A DNA stretch of 64,000 nt from Himantopus leucocephalus. Taxonomy: Eukaryota; Chordata; Aves; Charadriiformes; Recurvirostridae. A program made the position numbers and the translations under genes. The notes below the pieces were generated by a model, which made no database searches, had not been told where the DNA came from, and was given only the letters and a program-made list of their open reading frames with translations. Location: positions 71,909,046 through 71,973,045 of the forward strand of contig RSEF01000001.1 in NCBI GenBank assembly GCA_003993805.1, read 5' to 3'. Shown piece after piece: positions 1-13,451 of this stretch; the first letter of the stretch is position 1; each line of letters opens with the position of its first letter.

Positions 1-3000
1 TTAACATCATAGGAGGGAAGACATTCTCAATAGGGCTGGAGTCAAAAGATTTGAGGAAGATCTTCAAAGTATGTTTCTCCATGAGAATGGCAGAGAAGAT
101 CATACGTAGGCTTTTAAGTGAAAGGCTATTTTTGCAGTTTGAAATTTAAGTCGGGTGTTTTGACAGGTTCAGGTTATGAGAGAAAATATAAGACTCTACA
201 CCTGCCACCTTCTGAGGCATGCTAAAGCATTATATCCCCATCTGCAGGGATTTGCATGAAACAGAAGTAATTGTGGAAGATCTGATAATGCTGAGTAAAA
301 ATGAACACCAGCAACTTCTTCTGTTCTTCAAATTTCCCCAAGGAAAACTGAACAGCTGAAATGATGGGTTGGACCAACTAGTTCATATACATGGGGATAA
401 GGGAGGTTTATTGGACCCAGACCTTTTGTAATTGACAAAGATCCTGCTTCCCTCCAAATCCGAGAAAATCAGAGACATATTAATGTATCTGATTGAGCTG
501 ACTTCTGATATTCCAGACACAAGCGTTCCCTTTAGATTGGTCACTATGGACAGAGTGAAGTTCCTTATGGCTGATGAACAAGTGAACAAATTAAAAGTTA
601 AAGAAAAATATGTTTGAAAAAAATTACATAGACATTGTACTTTAAATACTTAAGAGAACCAAGATCAGATAGACCAAGAGGTGGGTCAAAAGAGAATATA
701 ACCCCTTTTTTCTCCGGGCATTCCTTTACCCTTGTTCCTTTGCTGGCAAGAGTACTTTCTCTTTAGCATAGTCCACATCAGACACGTGCCTGCCCCTTAT
801 ACACATGGGCAGCTACGTCACGGCACTATCTGGCCTCTCTCTCCATTCAAGATCATGGGTTTGTGGAGTATGTTTCTCCAAAGCTAAGCATCGAGGGTTA
901 TAGGTTCTCAGGGCACTGACTAAAATGTAAATTAATTTAATTTGGTTTGGAAATGGAAAGTCTGCCAATGTGCATGTTTGCAAATGGATTCACGGGCAGA
1001 ACTTTTCCGAGGCAAGTTTCAAGCAACAAGTTGTTCAAAGCCATAGTACAGAAACCATTGCTCAAAACATTCCCTAGCATCCAGAAAAAAGATGGGGATG
1101 TTTCTGAAGTACTTGCCTAATATGAAAGACTGGCTATCAAGGAGACTGTTACGGTGGAAATGTTTCTGAGGTTATTTATAAAAAATGCAGAGGTTTTGAG
1201 GCAAATAGAATTCAAGCACTTCCCGAATAGACATGCCTTTCTCAAATAAAAAATACACATTTGTCCAAAGTTCTGTATCTTGAAAGAGTAGTTTTAAATA
1301 GAAGACCATGGGAAAACAGCATACTTTCTTTCAGTTATGAAATTTTATCAAGACTATGAAGGTGACATTAAAGACAAGTCAGTAAAGGAAAATCACCGGG
1401 AGTGAAATGTTAACTCCATTGAAGTCACTGGAAGATTTCCTACTAATCATAAGTAGGTGTGTGCGAACGAAGATTTTCTTCACATTCCCAAGATTACCCA
1501 GCATGTGAACCGGAATGGCAAAAACATAATGCTGCATGTTCGGATGAATATTCAGAAAGATGTCCTGTTCTGTGCAAACGNTGTGCGAACGAAGATTTTC
1601 TTCACATTCCCAAGATTACCCAGCACGTGAACAGGAATGGCAAAAACATAATGCTGCGTATTCGGATGAATATTCAGAAAGATGTCCTGTTCTGTGCAAA
1701 CGTGTAGCATTGAAGACAAGCTGCAATTACCAGTTCAGAAAAGGAGTTGTCAAACAACTGCTTGTAGTTCGAGATAATTTTTCTTTTCCTTTGTACCAGA
1801 GATCAGTGAGAAAGTTGTTTACAATGCTGGCAATTAACATTGTCCCAGCAGAGTGAGCGTATCTCCTTCTGCCTCTAAAAACTTAGGCAATCTTTGAATT
1901 TGCCACCATTTCTACATCTTTAAATAATACTTACATATGTGAAGTGCCACCCTGGTCTGATGACATATCCATCCTTCAGTACCCACCAGGTTTCCTTGGC
2001 AGGGATGTGAAGAAACTCCTAGTCTGCAGAACCGTCTCTTAAACCAAACTTCCCATAAAAAAAGGTAATATAAGAGAGAAATCCAGTCTAACATGCAAAG
2101 GAGTTGGGAAACCCAATTTGTCTGCTCTTCTACAGATAATTTCAATCTCCACATAACAGCAAATCTCTCATAATTGGTCAATTGAGTGGTTGTCAGAAGT
2201 GAGGAAGTTAAACAATATGCTTTTTATGTCAACTTATATGGCATATTGATTGCTTTTTAGCAATTTTGGTGGTAAATGTAATTAAATTTTGTTTTTGGTA
2301 ATGAAGTACTTTTTGGTCAAATTCCTGGCAATTAAAATATTTCACGTTTCTGTTTAAGTATTAGTTGTCTTATAAAGTACAATATAGGAGGTTGTTTAAT
2401 TTATTAGTAAAATAGCAAAAATGGAGACTATAATTTGTACAACTGCTTGTAGAATTAGCTCCTACATCTTTTCTCTACTCTTGAGACTTCAGATGTTTCA
2501 TGTGATTTTTTTAGGGCTATATAACATATATTTTCTGTAAAGATTTTGGGACTGACTTAGAATCTGAAATAGTTTAATGGAAATATAGAAGAAAAGAGAA
2601 AGCTGAAGTACAGGAGTAGGTGTTGAAAAGAGACACCAAGTTATTTGAAGGCTTGAAAAATGTCTTGCAGTGAAAAACTTAAAATAGGATTGGCTAGAAA
2701 TGCTTTGATGGAATGTTTTTCAGCTGATAGTATCTATTCATCAAATTGAAACTCTGCTGGAAGGGATCAATTTTCATATTTCTGGTTTTGAAATGTTTCC
2801 AGCAGTTTCAAAGTTGTTAAAACATCCTGTTTCAACATTTTCTAAACGAAAAAAAAAATACAATTTTCACTTTTAAAAGCCTTCCTCTCAAAAAGTAACC
2901 TAATTATGCCAACCATCTCTAAACTGAGCTGGAAATATTGCAAATGACCCCAAATTTAATTGCTTTTTGTTTTCTTTTTTTTTGTTGGTTTGTTTTTTTT

Positions 3001-5512
3001 TTAATTTCTGATACATTATCAACATTTTCAAGGGTTCTACTTTTTATCTGGCTGTGAGAATGGAAAAATATTTTGTCCAGCTTGACTGAAAATTCATCTG
3101 GTTCAGTTTATCAAGAAAGTTCCTTCAGTGGGGCATACCTCTGTATTCGTATATAAAATTCACTTAAGCCCATCCTCTGGCACTGAGGCCAGCTGGCATG
3201 TGACAGCCTCTCTCCATGCCAGTAAAGCCTGTCATCTGCTGGAACGGAAAAGCCATATCCAAACCGCCTGTTTGGAATGATCGTTGCCCTGCTCTAATTC
3301 CTGATCCATGCCCAGAAATTGGCTAGGAAGGTATGAACTGGCCCAGTTTAAAACTGTTCCAGTGACTGGTATAGGCAATTGAGTTTCAAGTCCTGGGTTT
3401 CTTTTCTGGCACTGTTCAGTTTATTTGTATTTTGTATAGTTATGTCTTATGAAGCATATAATATCTTTTAATCTCTCACACAAAGACATGAAAGAAGCAA
3501 TGGCTGTAAATTAGAACTACAAAAATACAAATCAGAAATACAAATTTGCAACAAAGTGATTAACCATTGAAACATGCAGTAAACTCAGCATCTCTTAATA
3601 TCTTCTCTTCTTGTCAAGATCAGACAGTCTGCTGCAGAACATGCACAAGCCAAGTCAAAATTACTGGGCTCAGGAAGGATATCAGGGTAAACAGTAGATT
3701 AAACCAAATAGCCTAATAATCTCTACTGGGGATAAATTATCTAGAAAAATCATATGCAAAAGTATTGTTAGCGTCTTGTGTTAGATTATTATTAGAAATA
3801 ATTATGCATCCATTCATTTTATGGAAGCATCTTAAATCAGCATTTGCCATTATGAATTTCTCATTAAGCTGACATGCATATTCCAAGGGCTACATTTTGA
3901 CATTTAACTACAGGCAGAAAAGGAGGACACCTTTCTCAGGACTGTCAGGAAATGGTCAAGGAGGTGTTGCCGTGAAAGGCATACTTCTGTTTAAGGCAGG
4001 GCAGCAGTTTGTGCCAAACTCTTTAAATCAAGAAGCACATCCTCTGCCAGTTCCCCCATGATGCTGGCCAGGACGCATATGAAGTAAGGTTGAGCAGGAC
4101 CGTATCTTTCAAATCTCCAGACTGCAAACATTCTTTATTTGCTTTTGCTATTCTCACACATTTTCATGGTGAATAGGCTTTAAGCTCAGTGTTTGTTACT
4201 GAGAGTTGTATCTGGGTATTACATATTAATAAAGAAAACATTCCCAAATTTGCCACTGGAATCTTCATCTCTCAAAGAGAGCTGTGAGCTACATATGGTT
4301 CCACGGAGCTAATACATACCTAGAGGACTATTTTTCTTCCCGTGGTCCTCTAGAAAAAATATGCTCAAACTCTCGTTGCACTTTTCCACTGGTTCGGTTT
4401 AGTAGCCAGTAGCCTGGAGCTATGGATACAAAATATTAGCTGTTAAACTGTCAAAACTTGTTGTAACAAGCAGCAACAGCCATTGCTTGAGGGACATTTA
4501 AGCAGGGTTTACTGAATACTTTTAAAGCATACAAAAGGCTCTTTTCAAAAGGAAAGGGATGTTTTTAGTTATGTTTTATAATATTACATGATACTGGAAA
4601 AATCAAACTGAAACATGTCACATAGAATAAAACTCCTAATTAGGGCTCAACTGGCATTTCTGGTGTTCCACCATCTCCTAAAATACAAGTATGTTCACAG
4701 AATTTCATTGATATGAAATCTGTTCTCCTATCTTTGTCCGTGCTCTTGGATATGCTAACTAATTGTGGCAGAAAAAGTCAAATACAGGGCAGCAGGGGTG
4801 GCTAAGTGTACCGTATGTCTCTGTACAACTCAGGGCATTGTATAGTGAAGCCAGTTACATTTTCAAAGCACAATTTTAGATACTAATGTATATTTCTTGT
4901 CTTGGTCTAACACGGTCTTGGTCCAGAGCTTAAGATTTAACCCTAGAAATTTCTTATTTATGACAGACTATATTCTATCCCTATTTATGCCACTTAAACA
5001 TTAGGTTTTAACCTGTTTCTGAATCAGTTAGCACACAGAATCAAAAGTTTGGCATGTCTTGAAGAAATTTGTGTATCAGCCTGGAGGTTTAGAACTGGTC
5101 TGTCTTCATGTGCACTTACAGAAAACGTTGACTGTGGTTTAACTTTTCGAGCAAGATGTGTTCCTGAGCAGACACCCTTTGACAGCAATGGCTAGGTCTA
5201 TTTGGGACCATTTGGGTAGTCCCTTACTTCCTGAGAAGTCTGACTGAGTGTGTGGCTAGTGATACAGATACTGGCCTCTGGCCCGAACAACTATTAGTAG
5301 AGTATTTGTGAAAAAGATGTTAGAGAATGATAACATTTTAAAGGTACAGGCTTAGATATCAAAAAGGAAAAAAAAAACATTAAATAGGAGTTTAAAGCTG
5401 TGTGCAAGATAATGATCAAAATGCTTCTGTCTCCTCACCTGTGTCATTTTTAATTATTTTTTTCTCTCCATGTTTGTCTGTCATGATGATCTTCGTTTCT
5501 AATTCCTTGCAG
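1..5512 (+). other. SYT10: SYT10 intron 1, 3' part
   Basis: This is the sequence upstream of the first visible SYT10 coding exon. It ends in a normal acceptor, ttccttgcag, just before 5513. I find no exon that could encode the N-terminal luminal segment, so exon 1 and the promoter lie outside the window. The stretch is AT-rich and has short open frames of up to about 100 codons on both strands, none of which I recognise. It contains T-rich runs near 2965-3002 and one artefactual 121-base duplication around the single N at 1581. Confidence 0.75.
1460..1702. repeat. Near-identical 121-base direct copies around a single N
   Basis: Bases 1460-1580 and 1582-1702 are the same 121-base sequence with four substitutions, separated by one N at 1581. 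The two open frames running across the N are products of this duplication. Equal copy length and exact abutment on the N indicate two unmerged contig ends, possibly two haplotypes, rather than a biological tandem repeat. Confidence 0.85.
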
Positions 5513-5870
5513 ACGTCTCAGTCAGTCTGTTAGCAGTAGTCGTCAGCTTCTGCGGGCTTGCCTTGCTGGTAGTCTCGCTTTTTGTCTTTTGGAAGTTGTG
5601 TTGGCCCTGCTGGAGAAGCAAACCTCTCACTTCCAATGCCAGTAATGTCCCTCAGAGCAACTCCAGTGCTCCTACAGAGGTTTTTGAGACCAGTGAGAAG
5701 AAGGAAGTTAAAGAAAATGGGAAACCTACAACGAAGGTGCTTGAAGCTGCGTTGAAAATTAGCCACACTTCACCTGATATACCAGCAGAGGTCCAGAATG
5801 CACTGAAAGAACATCTGATCAGACATGCACGCATGCAGAGGCAGATCACTGAGCCCACATCGTCATCAAG
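5513..5870 (+). CDS. SYT10: Synaptotagmin-10, coding exon 2 (transmembrane segment and linker)
   Basis: SYT10 is a membrane-anchored Ca2+ sensor for regulated exocytosis. In mouse olfactory-bulb neurons it is reported to control IGF-1 vesicle release, and its expression is activity-induced (established knowledge). This exon starts by completing a split Asp codon. It then encodes VSVSLLAVVVSFCGLALLVV, the start of the single membrane-spanning helix, followed by WKLCWPCW, whose cysteines are likely palmitoylation sites. The linker contains ISHTSPDIPAEVQ and QRQITEPTSSS, typical of the SYT3/5(9)/6/10 group. The acceptor is ttgcag and the donor gtaagt; the exon ends two bases into an Arg codon. 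The wording of the helix and linker fits SYT10 better than SYT6, SYT9 or SYT3. The protein start is not in the window. Confidence 0.95.
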
Positions 5871-6801
5871 GTAAGTCAGGGGCACTTGCGTTTGTGGCAG
5901 TTTCCTGGGAACAGGTAGAGCCAGAACACTCTGCTGAAAATTTCCAGGATTCTGGTTTATTCACTGACTTCTTAGCAGTGATGGGTGAAACAGCAGTCAC
6001 GTGAAGGCAAAGCCTCAGTGTCCTTTGAACAGAATATTCTGAAACCTATGGTGTACCTTCAGTTACATCGTTATTTTAACATATGAAGAGCAAATCTATG
6101 TCTTCTACTACTTTGTGAATCCATATGTTACTACTTTAAGCATTTCCATTTTAGGTTTTGTGTACAGGAAAATCTATTTCAGTGTTATTTTTTAAAGTAC
6201 TGCAAGTCTGGCTTTTCACAGAGGTATTTTTATAGATATAGCAGTTGCTTTTGCAGATGAAAGTTTCCCTCTCCACTAAACAAATGACAGATTTGTTGTC
6301 GATGGCACATTTCTTTAAGACATAGTTTGGCACTTATAAAGGAATTAAAATCCCAGTCTGAGAATGTAGATCCTTATGGAATGATCTTAAAGCAGTACAG
6401 ATTTCATATAGATCCTTAAATAAATGACAAGCATGTAATATCGCTGTAGTGATTTCTTTTGTATTAAAGTGGAGGACAAAAACTTTTATTTTGTCTCAAG
6501 TAGTGCTTTATATTGAAAAGTAGTGAAGACAAGTGCAGTGACCTGTAGTTTCAAACAAAGTTTTCTTCAAATACTGTCAGCAAATTTAACGTATTGAAAA
6601 CAACCAGTGAACTGCAAAGATCACTTTCTACATCAGAAAAAAAAAAGAGAGAGAATGTTTTATAAACAAAGAATGGAAAAATGAAGGCTAAAGGAGGCAC
6701 CTGAAGTGTTGCATAATGCCGTAAGTAAGAATACAAATACTGTATAGGAAGTAGCTTTCCTTCAATAAAGCATTTGCTAAATGAACACATGCTACCAAAG
6801 C

Positions 6802-6830
6802 AAAAANAAAAAAAAAAAAAAAAAAAAAAA
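6802..6830. repeat. Poly(A) tract with one ambiguous base
   Basis: This is an almost pure A run of about 28 bases with an N at 6807. On the minus strand it is a poly(T) run. No LINE or SINE body is attached on either side, so I treat it as a simple homopolymer that was hard to sequence. Its true length is uncertain. Confidence 0.8.
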
Positions 6831-8654
6831 ATTGGAGGCACGGGATTGGAGAAGGCACATGCTTTACATTTCGTGGGCACTTACTTTTCTGGCCTTGTGT
6901 GAGTCCCTAAGACAGTGTTTTGTCAGCTCAATGCGCTCATTGTGGTGGTGAGTGCTGAAGTGCTTTTTCCCAGCTATTCCAGCAGCGTGGAACAGCCAGC
7001 AGGCAACCACAGGAGGTTCCCAAAAATGAGAGCACTCCAGCCAGGGGAGGTCTACCTTGACTTTAGCAATTCTCCTGAATTATGAGACTGTACAGCTGGC
7101 TTTAAGCCACATTGCCCTGCCTATGCCTGGCTCCAGATACTGTATCCATCTGCAAAGAGAGGGGGCACAGTATCCAAGCCACTCTGAAGAACATTTCCAA
7201 AATACTGGGAAGACAACTTTGAAATTTACACAAAACACAGAGGGCCCAAAATTGATGCAGCTTAGCATGACAAGGATATTACACAACTCACTATTACCTA
7301 ATAGGATATTAATTGGAAGAGTTTTATCTGTCATGTACCAACAGGTAAATCTGTAGGTAATCAGACTGTCTGACTTTCTGAACAAACAGAAGAAATAGCT
7401 GGCTGGCAAATGAACTTGAATAGTCCCTGTGGTACTATAGGGGAAGAAAGAAGTTCCAGGGACATGATCCAGAGCTACTTCAGGCTGTGAAAGTATTCCC
7501 ACAGACCTCTAGAGTGATTTGGACTGGGATCTAAATGCATATAAAATATCTGTGAAGCCAAGAACAGTTTTACAAAATTAAAACCTGCCATCAGTCCTAC
7601 TCTTTCTGCACATATTGGTAACTTTGTAAGGGTGCTTTTTCTTTTTATTGTCTCTAGATTAACAGGGTTAAATCTCTCCTGAGAGGACAGTTCCTTTGCT
7701 TTGAGTAACCTTGGTTGTCCCACCTTAGCCAATTAATAGAAGGGTGTTTGAAGACATCACCTTCCTTTACAATTTGCTGGCAAATTCTGCACTCCTGCTA
7801 CAAAACATGTTTAGAATGAGAAGAGTCTTAAAAATTACCCAGAAATGGTCCTTTATGTGTTTGTAAATGCATTTTTTCTATACCCCTGCCTGCCGTAAGT
7901 AAGTCTTAACTTTCCAACAGCCCGTGTTAATTATTACTGCCAAGAATATCATGTATGAGATGAAGACTGGACATTTAGACCAGCTTTCTGGATTACTCCT
8001 CCATTGTGTTGCAGAATGTTGGATCACAAAATGACTAAAAACTGTCTCTGGTATCCTTCATTGGGGACCTCTAAATAAAGGGGAGCCATTACCAGACACA
8101 GAGGTAGCATAACTTTTTCTAGCACCACCTTCAACGCAGCACTACTTCGTTGTACTCAGGAGTCCTGCGTGACCCAAATGCACCATCTCCTAACTGTATG
8201 CCATTGACAAAGGACCTAAGAGAAATGTTTGCTGTCTGGATTGTCTCCCCTACACTGATCTCACCTTAGCTGGGGCAAAGAAAAGGGTTGTAACCAGTTC
8301 TGTAATAGGTTCTTTCAGTGATCAGCTCTTAATAAGAGAAATAGAATCTTATTAAGTCATTGTAATTGAAGCATAAGGCTTTTAAGAATCCATTCAGAGC
8401 AGTAATAAAATGTGCCTGATCACTTTTTATAGACTGTATTTGTAACATGAAGACATGTTAGTGTAGGGAAATGATGAATTTCTGCTTTATCAGAACTGTA
8501 TCATTTTCATAGCTCCTGAAAAGATCTGCTTGTTTAAAAAAAAAAAAAAAAGCTCTTTAGTTCTTGATCCCAGTTAACCAGTAAACTTTCATTCAGCTCT
8601 GCAAAGAGTACATCGGTTCCCAAGAGGCACAAAGGCAAAAGTGAGGTGCTTGGG

Positions 8655-10160
8655 AATCATAGAAACATAGAATAGTTTGTGTTGGAAGGGACCTTAAAGA
8701 TCATCTACTTCCAACTCTCCTGCCATGGGCAGGGACACCTTCCACTAGACCAGGTTGCTNNNNNNNNNNNNNNNNNNNNNNNNNNNNNNNNNNNNNNNNN
8801 NNNNNNNNNNNNNNNNNNNNNNNNNNNNNNNNNNNNNNNNNNNNNNNNNNNNNNNNNNNTGGCCCTCCTCTGGACTTGCTCAAACAGGTCCATGTCCTTC
8901 TTATGTTAGGGGGCCCCAGAGCTGGACACAATACTCCAGGTGGGGTCTCACTAGAGCAGAGTAGGGGGGGAGAATCACCTCCCGCAATCTGCTGGCCACG
9001 CTTTTCATGCAGCCCAGAATGCAGTTGGCTTTCTGGGCTGGAAGTGCACATGTTGAGCTTCTCATCAGTCAGCATGCCCCCAAGTCCTTCTCTTCATGGC
9101 TGCTCTCAATTCATTCCCTGCCCAGCCTGTATTTATGCTTGGGATTGCCCTGACCCACAAGCAGGACCTTGCATTTGGCCTTGTTGAACTTCATGAGGTT
9201 TGAACAGGCCCACCTCTCAAGCCTGTCCAGGTCCCTCTGGATGGCATCCCTTCCCTCCAGTGTGTGGACTGTACCACACAGCTTGGTGTTGTCGGCAGAC
9301 TTACGGAAGGTGCACTCAATCCCACAGTCCATGTTGCCAACAAAGATGTTAAATGGTGCTGGTCCCAATAGTGACCCCTGAGGAACGCAACTCGTCACTG
9401 GTCTCCACCTGGACATTGAGCCATTGACCGCAGCTCTTCTGAGTGTGACCATCCAGCCAATTCCTGATCCACCAAGTGGCCCATCCGTCAAATCCCGGTC
9501 TTTTATCTCTTAGAGATAAGAATGTCATGCGGGACAGTGTCAAATGTTTTGCGCAGGTCCAGGTAGATGATGTCAGTTGCTCTTCCCTTATCCATCAGCA
9601 CTGTAACCCTGTCATAGAAGGCCACCAAATTTGTCAGACACGGTTTGCCTTTACTGAAGCCACATTGACTGTCACTGATCACCTCCTTATTTTCCATGTG
9701 CCTTAGCAGAGTTCCCAGGATGATCTGCTCCATGATCTTGCTGGGGGCAGAGGTGAGACTGACTGGCCTGTAGTTTCCTGGATTTTCCTTTTTTCTCTCT
9801 TTAAAAGTGGGGGTTATGTTTCCCCTTTTCCACTCAGTGGGAACTTCACTGGACTACCACGACTTGTCAAATAAGATGGATAGCGGCTTAGAAACTTCAT
9901 CTGCCAGTTCCCTCAGGACCCGTGGATGTATCTCATCAGGTCCCATGGACTGGTGCATCTTCAGTTTCCTTAGATGGTCTCGAACCTGATCTTCTCCTAT
10001 AGTGGGCAGCTCTTCATTCTCTCAGTCCCTGCCTTTGCCTTCTGTGACTTGGGCGGTGTGGCCAGCGCACTTGCCAGTAAAGACTGAGGCAAAAAAGTTA
10101 TTGAGTACCTCAGCCTTCTCCATATCCCATATAACCAGGTCTCCTGTTTCCTTCTGGAGT
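8655..10160 (-). mobile_element. CR1 LINE, 3' part with broken reverse transcriptase
   Basis: Read on the minus strand, this is the 3' part of a CR1 retrotransposon. The 3' end lies at 8655, where the plus strand shows the complement of the ATTCTATG-type terminal repeat followed by the GGTTTGTGTTGGAAGGGACC-like tail. Upstream are fragments of the reverse-transcriptase frame: [18 protein letters not shown] (about 10100), [20 protein letters not shown] and [16 protein letters not shown] (9503-9733), then VPQGSLLGP and [20 protein letters not shown] (9111-9491). The pieces sit in different frames, so the protein is broken. The catalytic Ala-Asp-Asp motif reads ADN, so one catalytic aspartate is lost. 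The copy is dead, and 100 Ns hide part of its 3' region. Confidence 0.93.
8760..8859. other. Assembly gap (100 Ns) inside the CR1
   Basis: Exactly 100 Ns separate two parts of the CR1 3' region. A round number of this kind normally means a gap of unknown size. Comparison with other CR1 copies suggests that a few hundred bases of the 3' tail are missing here. Confidence 0.95.
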
Positions 10161-10625
10161 GTTGGAATGGAAGGATACAGGCTTTTTAGGAAGGTCAGAT
10201 GGGGGACACGAGGAGGGGGTGTCACCCTCTATGTCAGTGACCAGCTGGACTGCATGGAGCTGTGCCCGGGGATGGATGAGGAGCTGACCGAGAGCTTATA
10301 GGTCAGGATTAAAGGGAGGACAGGGACAGGTAATGTTACAGTGGGGTTCTGCTAGGGGCCACCGGACCAGGAAGACCAAGTGGATGAGGTCCTCTATAGA
10401 CAGATAGGAGCAGCCTCACGTTCACAAGCCCTGGTCCTCGTGAAGGTCTTCAGCCACTCCGATATCTGTTGGAGGGACAACACAGCAGAGCATAAGCAAT
10501 CCAGGAAGTTCCTGGAATGCATTGATGATAACTTCCTTCTCCAAGTGATAGAAGAGCCAACAAGGAGAGGTGCTATGCTGGACCTGGTTCTCACCAACAA
10601 GGTGGGCAATGTGAAGCTTGTTAAA
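10161..10625 (+). mobile_element. CR1 LINE, endonuclease-domain fragment in inverted orientation
   Basis: On the plus strand, starting near 10165, conceptual translation gives pieces of the CR1 apurinic-type endonuclease domain: [61 protein letters not shown] and LLQVIEEPTRRGAMLDLVLT. A stop codon follows TESL near 10300, so the frame is broken. The fragment abuts the minus-strand part of the CR1 head to head. In an intact CR1 the endonuclease lies upstream of the reverse transcriptase, so this looks like the 5' part of the same insertion, flipped. It fades out soon after the VGNVKL coding stretch near 10615. Confidence 0.88.
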
Positions 10626-13434
10626 GAAAAACAAGCAGGACTGCTGACTTTAGTGATTGCAAGGAGGAGACAGCAGCCTCTGTTCTCTTTAAATACTACA
10701 AGTGCTGGTGTCCACTCCTGGATTTGGTCCAAAAGATTGGTGTAATGTCATCTAGGAAAGCTAGTCCAGAGCCACCCCTCACAAATCTCAAGTCATATCA
10801 TAAATCAGCATCCTGTCCTTCTCTTTTGTCTTGTATATGGCAGTCTTACTGAGTTAGAAATCAGCTTCATACTATCATTATTCCTGTGCAAGCACAATTC
10901 TATATTAGAAATTTACGTACAGATTTACTGTCACTCAAAATGTATTTGTTCTAAGTTATGGAAGGCATGTCTGTTATAGGAGTGCTACGTAAGAGCCAGC
11001 AGGGGTTGAAGTACCTGGATTTGCACGTTAATAACTTTGCAGCATTTTCACAACCTGGTTGCCTGACATCCTTGTACTTCATTATCACAGTCATTAATTC
11101 CTTTGTTATTGCAGAACAAAGGAAGATAAATATGTTGCCATGACAACAATGAAGCATCTTAATAATTAACAGACCAATTAGCTATCTTGGTGAAATACTG
11201 TGACTCAGAACAGATTCTAGTCACTATGTAATTAGAACTTTGGCTTACCAGAGCAAAAGTGCTGCTGGTTCCCACGGCGAACAGCCATACAGCTGCACTG
11301 TTTTACTTAGTGACTTCTCACAACATTGACTGTGTTCACTGGAGGATCTACATGCCTAAAGTTCAAAAATTTGAAATAAGGTTGGTACCTTGGGAATCAT
11401 AGATGTGGGGTTTTATATATTACTTTTACAAGTATTAACTCAGGTCTTCATAAATGCAAGAGAAGTCAAGGAAAAGAGAATTTGTCATGTATCTACTCAA
11501 ACTGGAAATGCCATACAGTCAGTTTCCCCTGTGTAGGCAGTTTTCTCTACTGTTTGTCTATGGCAGGGTTTGAACGTGAGTTTCTGAGCATCTCAGTACT
11601 CCAGCTGCAGGTGTGAGGAGCACTCAGGAAGGCCTACCTGCACAGGTTTCATTAGCACAGATATAAGTAGCAGTAACACAAATCTTCTTGGACTTCATTA
11701 TGAGTCGAAGATACTAGAGAGCTAGTGCCTAAATTACTGCATACGCAAACATTTATTGCCACTACATTTTGGAGGGAGTTCAGTTCCTTCCCTGTGTTTA
11801 GCACACCTACGTGGCTGGACTTCTTGGAGGACAAAGGCACAAGGACAGCCCTGAAACTCCCTGAGGACAATATTGTACTTTTCTGAATAGTTAGGGCCTT
11901 TCAACTCCTTGCTCCGTTCCAATGTAGACATCGTAGACTATGAATTCGGTGCATTTTAACATTTAAGAGAACATAAAATTTTACAACTTGTCTGTCTGTA
12001 AAAAAGGAAAGGTAGAATGTGTTATGAGAGGGGTGTATTGTTCATCTAACTTTGAGATCAAAACACCTGGATTTTTTGGAGCTACTTCAAATCTAGACTA
12101 TGAAGTTCTCCCTCTCCTATTCTTGTGTTACGATAGCACTGCTCCCTGCACCTACCAGTACTGAAACAGCCAAAAGGGGAAACGTTCTTGTCTATTATTT
12201 AATGGCTGCAGATTACCCTCTTGTATCTCTGCTCGGCTGAACTGCGGTAGTTTTGTGCTTCACGCCTTCTGCAGCCACTTCACTTACAGCAAAAATACAA
12301 ATAATATCTATGAAATGAGTCCTGGTTGCTTTCAAATGGACAATTTGCATTTCTGATTTAAAGAAAGAAACACACAGCTGTGACACCTCTTGTTTTCAGA
12401 ACACAACACCACAGGGAAACCAAGCAATAAGGCAAGGCTGCATTTGGCATTAATAAGCAATTGATTGCAAAAAGCAGAGGAAATTCTGACAATTAAATTG
12501 TTTTTTAATGGCAACTAAGTATGCTCACAGGAGGAGGTAGTGAGCTTTTCCAGTACAGATTGCTGGGGTAGCAAGGTACCAAGGAAATGTGAAAATGCCC
12601 AAAAAAATAAACTGGACAGTGGGGTCATAATGGCATCTGCCGATGCTTAATTCTACGAAGCTTTTTCACCAGTGGTTTTATACTACTGTAAGGCTCTATG
12701 GCATACCAGGGGTTTGATTTCGCTCTTAATAAGAAAGGCACGAATTTCCATTGATGTTCATGAGTCAAGATAAGCCCATAAATACATATGCTTATGCAAC
12801 ACTGTATTCAGAATTGCAAGGATTTAAACATACTGTTTCTTGCTAGGAGTACAGGAATCAGCTTTCTAATACACTACGCAGCAGAGTGTGAGAACAGAAG
12901 GAAAAAAACCTATGACAGAAAACGTTGACCAGAACTTTGAAATGTATTGCAGCCAGAACAAAATGTTCCCAGTATGTCTGGAGAAGGCAGCCTGTACCTC
13001 AGTCTAGCAAATGCCAAGCAGGTGTATTTAAAATGTTGTAGGGTGGCAAAACACTGTGCTGAGAACCTCCAGATATAGCTCCGCATGGCATTTTCTGGTG
13101 CCTTTCACAGTGATCAGTGTGAAGCTTGGTAAATATTTAATTGGAAAACCACCAAGGAATGCCTCCAAAACCCAGGAAGTGCTGATGGCAATTCTGAAAG
13201 TGATTGTTTTTCTGCCTGACTATACTTTACTCAGGCCCTAACACAGTGGGATCAAGCAATGTTGAAATTTTCAACTTGTTCTGTGAAAAAAACTGAATTC
13301 TGTTTCAGCTGCATAGCCTGAAAACAAGGTTATAAATATATGCCTTGCCAGGACACCGGGGGTGTCTCGGGCCAAGAAGTTCATTCTGAATGATCATTTC
13401 CTCTCAAGGCTGTTTTAACACTTGCAAAAAAATT

Positions 13435-13451
13435 GGGGGGGGAGGAGGGGG
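13435..13451 (+). repeat. G-rich tract upstream of SYT10 exon 3
   Basis: A run of eight Gs is followed by AGGA and five more Gs, about 135 bases before the exon 3 acceptor on the transcribed (mRNA-sense) strand. It could form a G-rich RNA structure or bind hnRNP H/F-type proteins. That role is inferred from composition only. Confidence 0.6.

Noticed and set aside
1459..1856. Two overlapping open frames with internally repeated Cys-containing sequence, resembling a repeat protein
   Set aside because: The repeat comes from the duplicated contig end around the N at 1581. There is no splice context or domain.
1..5512. Search for SYT10 exon 1 and promoter
   Set aside because: No ATG-led segment with the N-terminal Cys cluster and a donor in the right phase was found, so it must be upstream of the window.
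5652..5885. Minus-strand frame opposite exon 2
   Set aside because: It is the shadow of the SYT10 coding sequence. The plus strand has the domain and splice signals.
8701..9187. Overlapping open frames on both strands running through long X tracts
   Set aside because: They cross the 100-N gap inside a dead CR1. No separate gene is present.
10394..10732. Minus-strand open frame of 112 codons
   Set aside because: It is the antisense shadow of the CR1 endonuclease fragment on the plus strand.
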